A DNA stretch of 41,071 bases. It comes from Deltaproteobacteria bacterium. GTDB lineage: Bacteria; Desulfobacterota; Desulfobacteria; Desulfobacterales; Desulfosarcinaceae. Where the stretch lies: NCBI GenBank assembly GCA_020444075.1, contig JAHLLR010000047.1:1-41071 (forward strand), read 5' to 3'. A model generated the notes under the pieces. That model made no database searches. It was not told the DNA's origin and saw only the letters and a list, made by a program, of their open reading frames with translations. The stretch's first letter is position 1. Each line of letters starts with the position of its first letter. A program made the translations under genes and the position numbers. Below, in pieces: positions 16,370 to 24,523 of this stretch.

Positions 16370-17374
16370 ATGATGACACTCGGAAGGCAACGATATCACG
16401 ATAGGGGAAAACTGGGTGAATGCCTCATTTTAATCGTTGCGGTATGCCTGCTTTCACCGCCAGCTTTTTCATCGGACGGCACCTGCCTCACCCTCAACGC
16501 GGCGGTCCTGGTCGAGCAGGATTCGGTTCGCCTGTCCGACATTGCCACGTTGACCGGCACTTCAAACGGCCGGTTGGAGACGTTGGGAGCAATCGTTGTG
16601 GCCAGGGCCCCCCAGCCCGGTCAGACCCGGTTCGTGAGTATCGACTATATTCGCATCCGTCTCAAACAGGCCGGTATAGACACGACATCGATTCTTTTTA
16701 AAGGCCCCCAGGATGTGAGGATTACCCGTCAGGGAGCCGCGTTGCCCACTCAACGCATCCAGCGTGCGGTAGAAATGGCGATCCGCAGCAGGATGCCGTG
16801 GAAAAACGAAGATGTGACCATCAGCGACATCAACCTGGATGAAACCCTTCAGCTGCCTGTGGGGAAACTGACCTACCAGATCCTGCCGTCTCGCAACGAA
16901 GATTATCTGGGCCAGACGATTTTGGCGCTGCATCTTTTTGTAGACGGGGAACCGGTGCGTAAGGTCTGGGTGAATGCGACCATTTCCGTCATGGCGGATG
17001 TGGTCACGGTGGTCCGGCCCCTGGGAAAATATGCGGTTATCGAACTGGCTGATCTGTCTCTCGAACGCCGCGATCTGTCGGGTCTGTCCTCGGATACCGT
17101 CAGCCGTATCGAAGATGTTTTGGGAAATCGAACCACGCGGATGATCTATCCCCAAACCGTGCTTCAAACGAGCATGTTTGCCTCACCGCCTCTGGTCAGA
17201 AGGGGCGACATCGTAAAGATTGTCGCCAATACCGGCCCAATGATCATTACCGCCACCGGCATGGTCAAACAGCAGGGATGCAAAGGGGATATGGTACGGG
17301 TGGTGAACACGGATTCCAATCGCATCATCACTGCCCGGGTAACCGGACCGGGTGCCGTTGAAGTCGACTTTTAG
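16370..17374 (+). CDS. flgA: P-ring assembly chaperone FlgA
   Basis: The 334-residue precursor has a basic N-terminus and hydrophobic signal segment (~18-35, ending SPPAFSS), so it is periplasmic. The C-terminal ~130 residues form the SAF-type FlgA domain (RPLGKYAVIELADLSLERRDLS, then VLQTSMFASPPLVRRGDIVKIVANTG). FlgA is needed to assemble FlgI into the P-ring. It is longer than enterobacterial FlgA (about 220 residues) because of a ~100-residue N-terminal extension. The start is ATG 16370 or the adjacent ATG 16373; GAAGG lies upstream. It sits between flgG and flgH/flgI, the genes it serves. Confidence 0.9.
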   Translation: MMTLGRQRYHDRGKLGECLILIVAVCLLSPPAFSSDGTCLTLNAAVLVEQDSVRLSDIATLTGTSNGRLETLGAIVVARAPQPGQTRFVSIDYIRIRLKQAGIDTTSILFKGPQDVRITRQGAALPTQRIQRAVEMAIRSRMPWKNEDVTISDINLDETLQLPVGKLTYQILPSRNEDYLGQTILALHLFVDGEPVRKVWVNATISVMADVVTVVRPLGKYAVIELADLSLERRDLSGLSSDTVSRIEDVLGNRTTRMIYPQTVLQTSMFASPPLVRRGDIVKIVANTGPMIITATGMVKQQGCKGDMVRVVNTDSNRIITARVTGPGAVEVDF

Positions 17375-17385
17375 CGAGGTGCATC

Positions 17386-18147
17386 ATGTTTCATCAATTT
17401 ATAGTCAACGTTGCCTGCAGATGGGGGACATTGGGGGTCATTTTTATTTCTGGATTTGGTTTGGCCGCTTGCGCCAATGGTTTTCCCGGAACCGGCAAGC
17501 CGGTCCAATCCAAGGCGCCCAGTTATGGAATCAATCAACAGGCTCCTTCCCCGTCCGCGTCGGCGACAATCCCTGAATCCCAAACGGAGGGCTCATTGTG
17601 GCAGGATGACGCCCCGTTGATCTCCATGTTTGCCGACCAGAAGGCCCGAACCGTAGGGGACATCGTCACCATTAAAATCGCTGAATCGTCGGCGGCCACC
17701 AACAAAGCCAGTACGGCGACGGACCGCTCTTCTTCCCTGAGCGCGAGTGTGGATGCTTTTTTCAACATGGAAAAACGGTTTCCTGCCGATCAACCGTTCT
17801 TCAATCCTTTTTCCAAAGTGGCCGGCGGGGTGCAAAGTGATTTTCAAGGCAATGGTACCACCAAGCGGAGTGGGGACCTGAATGCCTATATCACCGCATT
17901 GGTGACGCAGGTGCTGCCCAACGGCAACCTGGTCGTCACCGGTTCGCGGGAGGTGTTGATCAACAGCGAAAACCAGATCATCCAGCTCACCGGTGTGGTG
18001 CGGCCCCGCGATATCAGCTCAGACAATCAGGTGCTTTCCACCTATGTTGCCGATGCCAGGATTTCATATAGCGGTACCGGCGTGGTCAACGACCGGCAAA
18101 AACCCGGATGGCTGACCAATATCGTCATGAAGGTATGGCCCTTTTAA
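17386..18147 (+). CDS. flgH: Flagellar L-ring lipoprotein FlgH
   Basis: The 253-residue precursor has a lipoprotein signal with the lipobox LAAC (about residues 26-29), placing mature FlgH in the outer membrane. The FlgH core includes LFADQKARTVGDIVTIKIAESSAATNKAST-type sequence, GTTKRSGDLNAYITALVTQVLPNGNLVVTGSREV and the C-terminal VRPRDISSDNQVLSTYVADARISYSGTG. It forms the L-ring bushing around the rod. GAGGTG precedes the ATG. flgI follows after 20 bases. Presence of FlgH confirms an outer-membrane-bearing cell. Confidence 0.95.
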   Translation: MFHQFIVNVACRWGTLGVIFISGFGLAACANGFPGTGKPVQSKAPSYGINQQAPSPSASATIPESQTEGSLWQDDAPLISMFADQKARTVGDIVTIKIAESSAATNKASTATDRSSSLSASVDAFFNMEKRFPADQPFFNPFSKVAGGVQSDFQGNGTTKRSGDLNAYITALVTQVLPNGNLVVTGSREVLINSENQIIQLTGVVRPRDISSDNQVLSTYVADARISYSGTGVVNDRQKPGWLTNIVMKVWPF

Positions 18148-18167
18148 ACCCGAGGACTCAAGGACCC

Positions 18168-19274
18168 ATGAAAAGAATACGAACAGTCATGATCGGCATG
18201 TTCATTGTCATCGGAGTGGGGTGGCATAACGTTGCCGATGCGGTCAGGCTCAAGGATATCGCCGAGATCAGCGGGGTTCGCATGAACCAGCTGGTGGGCT
18301 ATGGCCTCGTGGTGGGGCTGGACGGATCCGGAGATGGAAAAAAAGCCACCTTTACGGTTCAATCCATGGCCTCCATGCTGGAAAAAATGGGGGTGACCAT
18401 CAACCAGAAGGATATCCAGGTGAAAAATGTCGCTGCGGTCATGGTGACGGCCAATTTCCCGCCCTTTGCCAAACGGGGAAACCGCATCGACGTGCTGGTC
18501 AGCTCCATCGGCGACGCCAACAACCTTCAGGGCGGCACGCTCATGCTTACGCCGCTTAAAGGTGTTGACGGAAAGGTATATGCGGTGGCGCAGGGTCCGG
18601 TGAATACCGGTGGCTTCGGTGCCGGCGGGGCGGCCTCTACGGTGGTGAAGAATTTCCCCACCGTGGGTCGGGTGTTGTCCGGAGCCATCATCGAACGAGA
18701 GGTTCCCAATGATTTCAGGGAACGCGAGAGTTTGCTGTTCAGTCTGCACAATCCCGATTTCAACACGGCTGCGCGGGTGGTTGATGCGATCAATGCCCAG
18801 TTTGCCGAGCCGCTCGCCCGAGCCCAGGATGCGGGCACTATTGAAATAACCATTCCGGAACGCTACCTAGGCAACACGGTCCCCTTGGTGGCTTCGCTGA
18901 GCACGCTTGAGGTGGAGCCGGACAATGACGCCAAGGTGGTGATCAATGAACGGACCGGCACGGTGGTGATGGGAGAGCAGGTGCGCATCTCGACCATCGC
19001 CATTGCCCACGGAAATTTGAGCATCGTTGTCAAGGAGAACACAGATGTCTCCCAGCCGCTGCCTTTTTCAGACGGACAGACGGCGGCTTTGCCCAATACC
19101 CAGGTCAACGTCCAGGAGGATGCCAATCAACTGGTGGTGGTTCCCGAAGGGGTGAGTATCGGTGAAGTGGTCAATGCCCTCAACGCCTTGGGGGTTACCC
19201 CCAGGGACCTGATTGCCATTTTCCAGGCCATCAAGGCGGCTGGTGCCCTTCAGGCGGATCTGGAGGTGATTTAA
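18168..19274 (+). CDS. flgI: Flagellar P-ring protein FlgI
   Basis: This 368-residue periplasmic protein has a signal peptide in its first ~25 residues, then the FlgI core: RLKDIAEISGVRMNQLVGYGLVVGLDGSGD, MASMLEKMGVTI, VKNVAAVMVTANFPPFAKRGNRIDVLVSSIGDA and PVNTGGFGAGGAAS. FlgI forms the P-ring in the peptidoglycan layer. The frame is open 20 codons further up, but ATG 18168 follows AAGGA and starts the signal peptide, so it is preferred. The stop overlaps the next ATG (TAATG). Confidence 0.95.
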   Translation: MKRIRTVMIGMFIVIGVGWHNVADAVRLKDIAEISGVRMNQLVGYGLVVGLDGSGDGKKATFTVQSMASMLEKMGVTINQKDIQVKNVAAVMVTANFPPFAKRGNRIDVLVSSIGDANNLQGGTLMLTPLKGVDGKVYAVAQGPVNTGGFGAGGAASTVVKNFPTVGRVLSGAIIEREVPNDFRERESLLFSLHNPDFNTAARVVDAINAQFAEPLARAQDAGTIEITIPERYLGNTVPLVASLSTLEVEPDNDAKVVINERTGTVVMGEQVRISTIAIAHGNLSIVVKENTDVSQPLPFSDGQTAALPNTQVNVQEDANQLVVVPEGVSIGEVVNALNALGVTPRDLIAIFQAIKAAGALQADLEVI

Positions 19275-19612
19275 TGACCGATTTAAATCCGGTGGACACG
19301 AATTCCACAATTTCCCAGCTGCGGTTGTCGAGCGTTGACAAAACCCTTTCCGCGGCTGAGTCGGGGGCGCGGCGTGACGGTCATTCAGATGCCGATATCG
19401 AAAAGGCCAGCGAACAGTTCGAGTCCCTGCTGCTCAATTTCATGATTCGTGAAATGCGGGCAACGGTTCCTGAATCCACATTGTTCCCCCCATCCATGGC
19501 CGAGGAGATTTTTACCGGCATGATGGATGAACAAATTGCCGGGGAGATGGCGCAAAACGGGGGCATCGGCATTTCACGCATGATTTTCAACCAGCTCAAA
19601 GGAACAAGATAA
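19274..19612 (+). CDS. flgJ: FlgJ rod-binding domain protein (no muramidase domain)
   Basis: The 112-residue protein matches only the N-terminal rod-binding half of enterobacterial FlgJ: IEKASEQFESLLLNFMIREMRATVPESTLFPPSMAEEIFTGMMDEQIAGEMAQNGGIGISRMI. FlgJ caps the growing rod; in Salmonella a C-terminal glucosaminidase domain opens peptidoglycan, and this is absent here. The single-domain form is common in deltaproteobacteria, so a separate hydrolase must do that job. Start and flgI stop overlap by one base (TAATG), implying coupling. It ends the sigma-54 flgF unit. Confidence 0.88.
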   Translation: MTDLNPVDTNSTISQLRLSSVDKTLSAAESGARRDGHSDADIEKASEQFESLLLNFMIREMRATVPESTLFPPSMAEEIFTGMMDEQIAGEMAQNGGIGISRMIFNQLKGTR

Positions 19613-19655
19613 TTTCAGCAACGGATGCGTATGACAATCCGAGGGATCGAAAAGC

Positions 19656-19683
19656 TAAAGGCATCGCTGTAGGGTGCCGATAA
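19656..19683 (+). promoter_or_regulatory. Sigma-28 (FliA) promoter for flgM-flgN-flgK-flgL
   Basis: TAAA at 19656-19659 and a perfect GCCGATAA at 19676-19683 are separated by 16 bases, within the 14-16 range of the FliA/SigD consensus. The expected start point is near 19690, about 60 bases before flgM. It makes flgM self-limiting through FliA and puts the hook-filament junction genes in the late class. Confidence 0.75.
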
Positions 19684-19749
19684 CAAGGGAAACCGGACTA
19701 TGGTCGCTGACCATGGAAAATGAGATCAGTGCTTACCAGGAGATCTTGA

Positions 19750-20085
19750 ATGGAAATTCCCGAAAAAGGCCCCTTGCCATCCCCGCCCACACATAATCGG
19801 GCCGCTGAAGAACTACCCCATCCGACAGTGGAACCGACGGCCGGTGTGCAGCGAAAAACAGCAGGAAGGGACATCGTCAGCCTGACGGAAAGAGGCCGAG
19901 AGTTCAAAGCAGCGGCGGAGCTTGTTCATTTACTGCCTGAAATCCGAGAAGATCGGGTAATGCAATTGAAACGTCAGCTTGAAGAGGGGACATACCGCGT
20001 AAAAGGCCATCGGATTGCAGTGAACATGATCAACGAGACCATGGAAAACAACTACGTACTGAAACACATCGACACCAAGGCATGA
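19750..20085 (+). CDS. flgM: Anti-sigma-28 factor FlgM
   Basis: This 111-residue protein has a disordered Pro-rich first half and a C-terminal sigma-28-binding half (DIVSLTERGREFKAAAELVHLLPEIREDRVMQLKRQLEEGTYRVKGHRIAVNMI), with the family pattern VxxLKxxIxxGxYxVdxxxIAxkmi. FlgM holds FliA inactive until the hook is complete and it is exported. CCAGGAG lies upstream of the ATG. The gene sits directly under a sigma-28 promoter and 22 bases before flgN. Confidence 0.93.
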   Translation: MEIPEKGPLPSPPTHNRAAEELPHPTVEPTAGVQRKTAGRDIVSLTERGREFKAAAELVHLLPEIREDRVMQLKRQLEEGTYRVKGHRIAVNMINETMENNYVLKHIDTKA

Positions 20086-20107
20086 CCGCAACCCACAGGA
20101 CAATACC

Positions 20108-20620
20108 ATGAATGTGAAGATAATCGAACTGCTGACCCTACTGGATGAAGAGACCGCCTGTTACCAGAGCATGCAAAACGTCCTGATCGATGAGGAAACA
20201 TCGATTTCCCTTTCGAGAAAGGAACCTTTCGACCGGGTTCAGTATGAAAAGGAATCTCTGGTGGTCAAACTCCAACAGCTTGAAGAAAAAAGAAAAACGC
20301 TGGTTGACCAGCTGTCGGGCGCCTACGCGACAGACGGCGAATCAATGACGGTCACGCAACTGGCAGGATCAGTCAAGCCTCCAACCAGTGAAAAACTGAT
20401 GTCCCGCGCCAGTCGCCTGCGATCGATCATCGAGGATGTGCGTGAGAAGAACAGGCGCAACCAGCTGTTGATCAACCAAAATCTGGATCTGGTTAAGGGA
20501 TCATTGAAACTGCTGACCAATCTCATTATAGACAGCCCGGTTTATCAAAAACCGGGAACCCATCAATCTTCGGTCGGTTATCAGGCCCCTGGGGGCAGGT
20601 TCATTTGTGGAACCGTTTGA
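20108..20620 (+). CDS. flgN: FlgN-type export chaperone for FlgK/FlgL
   Basis: The 170-residue, mostly alpha-helical protein has the FlgN layout: an N-terminal helix (IIELLTLLDEETACYQSMQNVLIDEET), a coiled-coil middle (YEKESLVVKLQQLEEKRKTLVDQLS) and a C-terminal helix ending in a short tail (NQNLDLVKGSLKLLTNLI). FlgN keeps the hook-filament junction proteins unfolded for export. It lies between flgM and flgK, the standard place, which strengthens a call that rests on weak sequence similarity. Confidence 0.85.
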   Translation: MNVKIIELLTLLDEETACYQSMQNVLIDEETSISLSRKEPFDRVQYEKESLVVKLQQLEEKRKTLVDQLSGAYATDGESMTVTQLAGSVKPPTSEKLMSRASRLRSIIEDVREKNRRNQLLINQNLDLVKGSLKLLTNLIIDSPVYQKPGTHQSSVGYQAPGGRFICGTV

Positions 20621-20651
20621 ACATCGATAGGCAATAACAGAGGCACAAGCC

Positions 20652-22058
20652 ATGGCAAACATCATATACGGCATGTTGAACGTTGCCAAGACCGCACTGA
20701 TCACTCAGCAAAAGGCCTTGGACATTACGGCCAACAACATCGCCAATGTGAACACCGAAGGCTATTCCCGCCAACGGCTCAATATGGAGCAGAATGAACC
20801 GGTCCGGTACGAGGGGGGGACCTTGAGCACCGGCGTCCGGGCCAACCGGACCATTCAGCGGATCTATGACCGGTTTATCAATGCCCAGCTTGCCGATGCC
20901 GCTTCCAAGGAAGGCCGCTGGCAGGCACAGGGGGAAACCCTGGAAAAGGCTGAACTGATGTTCGATGAAGTCTCCGGATATGGCCTGAACAATGCCATGA
21001 GTCAGTTCTGGAGTGCCTGGCAGCAGCTGTCCAACAACCCGTCCGGGTATACGGAACGGGTGACCCTGATCGGAGAGAGCCAGAACATGACCGACGTGTT
21101 CAATAAATTGACCCGGGATCTCAATCAGGTTCAGATAGACAGCGACACCAGCGTCAATGGCGCAGTGAATGACATCAACACCTTGACCAAGGAAATCGCC
21201 GAACTCAACCTGAAAGTCGCTGAAATCGAAGCCGGCAATGATCACAGTGCCAATGAATTCAGGGACCAGCGGGATCTCAAGCTCAAGGAACTCTCCAATC
21301 TCATTAACGTCAACAGTTTCGAGGATGCCGACGGTTATTTAACGGTTGTTACGGCCAACGGCCACACCCTGGTCGATCGCGTCAATTCCTGGGATTTGAC
21401 CACCGGCCTGAATGCCAACGGATTTAATGATGTATTCTGGCAGAGCAGCAGCGGGACCCTGCAGAATATCACCAGTGATATCTCAGACGGAAAATTAAAA
21501 GGATGGATCGAGGCGCGGGATACCGTCATCCCCGATTATCTGACCCGGTTGGACGATATGGCCCTGACCATGATCACCGCGGTCAACACGCTTCACAGCA
21601 GCGGTCTTACCATGGAGGCGCCGCCGGATGACACCGGCATAGCCTTTTTTACGGGTACGGATGCGTCGGATATCGCCGTCAATACGGATATCGTCAATAA
21701 TTCAAACTTGCTGGCGGCAGCCTTGAATACCGAAGGGGTCCCCGGCGGCAACGGCAATGCCATCGCCATCAGTGAACTCCAGAACAGCCTGTCCATGTCC
21801 GGCGGAACGGCGACTTTCGATGATTTTTACGATTCTCTGGTCAGCGACGTGGGAAGAAACGTTTCCCAGGCCAAGGTAAATACCGATCATCAATCCATGG
21901 TGTCCCTGCAGTTGTCCACCTACCGTGAGGAGGTGTCGGGCGTCTCCATGGATGAAGAGATGGTCAATATGGTCCAGTTCCAGAGTGCTTATACTGCCGC
22001 TGCCAAACTCGTCAGCACGGTTGATCAGATGCTTCAAACCCTCATAGATATGGTATAA
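20652..22058 (+). CDS. flgK: Hook-filament junction protein FlgK (HAP1)
   Basis: The product has 468 residues. It begins with the axial-protein motif (YGMLNVAKTALITQQKALDITANNIANVNTEGYSRQR), followed by HAP1-type sequence (QFWSAWQQLSNNP, then LTKEIAELNLKVAEIEAG with EFRDQRDLKLKELSNLINV), and ends with VSMDEEMVNMVQFQSAYTAAAKLVSTVDQMLQTLIDMV. It joins hook and filament with FlgL. It is shorter than enterobacterial FlgK (~550), the difference being in the variable outer domain. The ribosome site is weak (AGAGG). Confidence 0.95.
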   Translation: MANIIYGMLNVAKTALITQQKALDITANNIANVNTEGYSRQRLNMEQNEPVRYEGGTLSTGVRANRTIQRIYDRFINAQLADAASKEGRWQAQGETLEKAELMFDEVSGYGLNNAMSQFWSAWQQLSNNPSGYTERVTLIGESQNMTDVFNKLTRDLNQVQIDSDTSVNGAVNDINTLTKEIAELNLKVAEIEAGNDHSANEFRDQRDLKLKELSNLINVNSFEDADGYLTVVTANGHTLVDRVNSWDLTTGLNANGFNDVFWQSSSGTLQNITSDISDGKLKGWIEARDTVIPDYLTRLDDMALTMITAVNTLHSSGLTMEAPPDDTGIAFFTGTDASDIAVNTDIVNNSNLLAAALNTEGVPGGNGNAIAISELQNSLSMSGGTATFDDFYDSLVSDVGRNVSQAKVNTDHQSMVSLQLSTYREEVSGVSMDEEMVNMVQFQSAYTAAAKLVSTVDQMLQTLIDMV

Positions 22059-22077
22059 CCGACGGCAGGAGGATCCG

Positions 22078-22944
22078 ATGAGAATCAGTGCCAAAATTAT
22101 GGCAGACAACATAAAGGCCAACATTGCGAAGCAAAGCGCCCAGTTGATGAATACCCAGCTGAAACTGGCATCCGGGAAACGGATCAACCGACCTTCCGAT
22201 GATCACATTGGCATCGGAAAGGTTCTCGGCTACCGGAGCACCCTCAGCACCATCGATCAATATCAGGAAAACATCACCGATTCGCAGACCCGTGTGAAAT
22301 ACACGGAGACCATTTTGGGGCAGATCCATGACTTCCTGCGTGAGGCCAAGGGCATCGCGTCATACCCGGGGACGGATGATAAAACCGCCCTTGCCGAGGC
22401 AGTCAGGGATATCCGCGACCAGACAATTGGTCTGGCCAACAGCAAGTACGGCAAAAATTACCTCTTCTCCGGCAACCTCACCGATACCCCGGCCTTTGAT
22501 TTGGCCACCTATGCCTACAATGGCGATGCCGGTTCCCATCGGGTAATGATCGGGGAGGGGATTACGGTTGAGCTCGAAGCGGACGGGAGCCAGATGTTTA
22601 TCGATAGCGGCGACAACCTGTTTCAGGTGCTCGACGATCTGGAGGCGGCGTTGACCGCCGATGATCCGGTGGCTATTCAGGCTGCCGTTGACCCGCTGGA
22701 ACGGATAGGGGACCGCATTCAGATAGCAAGAAGTGGCCTCGCCTCCGATTACAAGCGGCTGGAAGCCACCAATGATTATTGGAGCAGTTTTGGCAATGCC
22801 GTGGAAACCATGCGGTCAGGTGTGGAAGACGCCGATATCACCCAGACCGCCCTTGATATGCAGGTGCAGCAGACTTCCTACGAAGTCCTGCTGGCGACCG
22901 CCGCGCAGGTCATTCAACCCACCCTGGTGGATTTTCTCAGATAA
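22078..22944 (+). CDS. flgL: Hook-filament junction protein FlgL (HAP3)
   Basis: This 288-residue, flagellin-like protein has the N-terminal KIMADNIKANIAKQSAQLMNTQLKLASGKRINRPSDD block, the central ANSKYGKNYLFSGNLTDTPAF segment typical of FlgL rather than flagellin, and a C-terminal helix (DITQTALDMQVQQTSYEVLLATAAQVIQPTLVDFLR). AGGAGG lies 7 bases upstream of the ATG. It ends the sigma-28 unit and converges on motB with only 21 bases between stops. The usual csrA, fliW or flagellin genes do not follow here. Confidence 0.93.
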   Translation: MRISAKIMADNIKANIAKQSAQLMNTQLKLASGKRINRPSDDHIGIGKVLGYRSTLSTIDQYQENITDSQTRVKYTETILGQIHDFLREAKGIASYPGTDDKTALAEAVRDIRDQTIGLANSKYGKNYLFSGNLTDTPAFDLATYAYNGDAGSHRVMIGEGITVELEADGSQMFIDSGDNLFQVLDDLEAALTADDPVAIQAAVDPLERIGDRIQIARSGLASDYKRLEATNDYWSSFGNAVETMRSGVEDADITQTALDMQVQQTSYEVLLATAAQVIQPTLVDFLR

Positions 22945-22965
22945 GTCATCGAGGCAGCCGAAAGG

Positions 22966-23736
22966 TTACTGCGGCAGGGGATTGCTCTCGTAATTCGCCA
23001 TGCCTTCGCGGCGGGGAATGGTGCCGACAATGATTTCGACCCGGCGATTTTTGCGCCGACCCTGTTCCATGTGGTTATCTGCAATGGGTCGGTATTCCCC
23101 GAATCCCATTGTGGATAAACGCTTGGGGTCGATAGCCGTCTGGTCCAGCAGAAACTGGGCGACACTGGCGGCCCGGGCGATGGACAGTTTAAGGTTGGAT
23201 TGAAAGGGTCCGCCCCTGACCGGTACATCATCGGTATGGCCGGCAATGATGATGTCGCCGGCGGTTTCGCTTGACAGAATCTGGCCGATTCTCAGAATCA
23301 ACGGTTTGAGTTCGGGTTTGATTTCCGCCTTGCCCGAGTCAAATGTGCTCTCTCCCATCATGCGGATGATCACCTGGTCTTTCTTGGCTTCGATTTCAAT
23401 GTCGTCTTCAATTTTACCGTAGAGTTCGTCAAAGTTCTCTTCCAGTTCTCGACCTATAAATTCCTTCACCCGCGTGGCAATGGCTTCTTGGTCAAAATCC
23501 TTGGCAATCATTTTCAGTCCATGGCGCGGCGATTCGGAAACATTTTTTTGACGTTGCATGCCAAACGCTTTTTCCATGGATCCGGCTACCACCTTGTATT
23601 TCTGACGATCGATTTCGGAAAAGGACAGCAGCAGCACGAAAAAACAGAGCAACAGGCTCATCAGATCGCCGAAGGTGCACATCCACATGGGGGCGCCTTT
23701 AACACATGGGGGGCATTCCTGGGTATCGTTACTCAT
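22966..23736 (-). CDS. motB: Flagellar stator protein MotB, PomB-like (sodium type inferred)
   Basis: This 256-residue protein has a short Cys/Pro-rich N-terminus, one membrane helix with the ion-binding aspartate at residue 24 (MWMCTFGDLMSLLLCFFVLLL), a plug/linker, and a C-terminal OmpA-like peptidoglycan-binding domain (~130-245; GHTDDVPVRGG, then LSIARAASVAQFLL and RRKNRRVEI). The first ~60 residues closely follow Vibrio PomB, including SFSEID and the following AGSM-AFG stretch, which suggests sodium coupling; that is inference. The gene follows motA by 10 bases and ends 21 bases from flgL, convergently. Confidence 0.94.
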   Translation of the reverse strand: MSNDTQECPPCVKGAPMWMCTFGDLMSLLLCFFVLLLSFSEIDRQKYKVVAGSMEKAFGMQRQKNVSESPRHGLKMIAKDFDQEAIATRVKEFIGRELEENFDELYGKIEDDIEIEAKKDQVIIRMMGESTFDSGKAEIKPELKPLILRIGQILSSETAGDIIIAGHTDDVPVRGGPFQSNLKLSIARAASVAQFLLDQTAIDPKRLSTMGFGEYRPIADNHMEQGRRKNRRVEIIVGTIPRREGMANYESNPLPQ

Positions 23737-23746
23737 CGTTTACCTG

Positions 23747-24523
23747 CTATTCGACTTTCTTGTTTTCGGTTTCCGCCTGCTGCCGCTCCTTGGGAGAGAG
23801 GAAGATTTTGAGGGATTCTTCCAGTACCATGGGAGAAACGCCCCTGTTGATGGCAATGGCCGCCTCTACAATGATGCTTTTGTTCAAACGCTCCTGCTCA
23901 CTTCTCAATGCCAGCTTATCGGCAATGGGCAGGGCGATGAGATTGGCGATGACCGCGCCATACAAAGTCGTCAGCAGCGCGACCGCCATGGATGGCCCGA
24001 TGCTGGACGGGTCCGACATGGAGGAAAGCATCTGAACGAGGCCGATGAGCGTCCCGACCATACCGAATGCCGGAGCTGAATCGCCCATCCCTTTAAATAC
24101 ATTCTGGCCGGTGGTATGCCGCTGCCCCATCAGACGGATATCCTTGTGGAGCATATCGGCGATCAATCCTTCGTCATAACCGTCAGACAGGTATCTCAGT
24201 GCTTTGACGGAAAAGGGATCCGATGGATTCTCCTTCTCCAGGGCGATCAGCCCTTCTTTTTTGGCAATGCGGGTAAAGTCCACCATCTCTTTAATGATGT
24301 TTTCCGGCGCTTCTATTTTTACCAGAAAGGCTTTCATGGCTACGCTGATGGAGCCGATGACATCGGACATGGTAAACTTGATGAAGGTGGCTGCCAGGGT
24401 CCCGCCGACGACGATCAACAGGCCGGGGATATTGATGAAGACCAGGGCGCTGCCGCCGATAACAATGGAGACCAGAATCAGTACGCTTCCACTGACCAGG
24501 CCGATGATGGTTGCAAGATCCAT
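23747..24523 (-). CDS. motA: Flagellar stator protein MotA, PomA-like
   Basis: The 258-residue protein has four membrane helices and a large cytoplasmic loop (~55-150). It begins MDLATIIGLVSG, like PomA, and keeps the ion-channel helices GMVGTLIGLVQMLSSM and SMAVALLTTLYGAVIANLIALPIADKL, including the threonines that line the PomA channel. Together with MotB it forms the torque-generating stator. Its ATG abuts the stop of the upstream response-regulator gene (TAAATG), with GAGGAG inside that gene, so the two are translationally coupled. The operon order is regulator-motA-motB. Confidence 0.95.
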   Translation of the reverse strand: MDLATIIGLVSGSVLILVSIVIGGSALVFINIPGLLIVVGGTLAATFIKFTMSDVIGSISVAMKAFLVKIEAPENIIKEMVDFTRIAKKEGLIALEKENPSDPFSVKALRYLSDGYDEGLIADMLHKDIRLMGQRHTTGQNVFKGMGDSAPAFGMVGTLIGLVQMLSSMSDPSSIGPSMAVALLTTLYGAVIANLIALPIADKLALRSEQERLNKSIIVEAAIAINRGVSPMVLEESLKIFLSPKERQQAETENKKVE

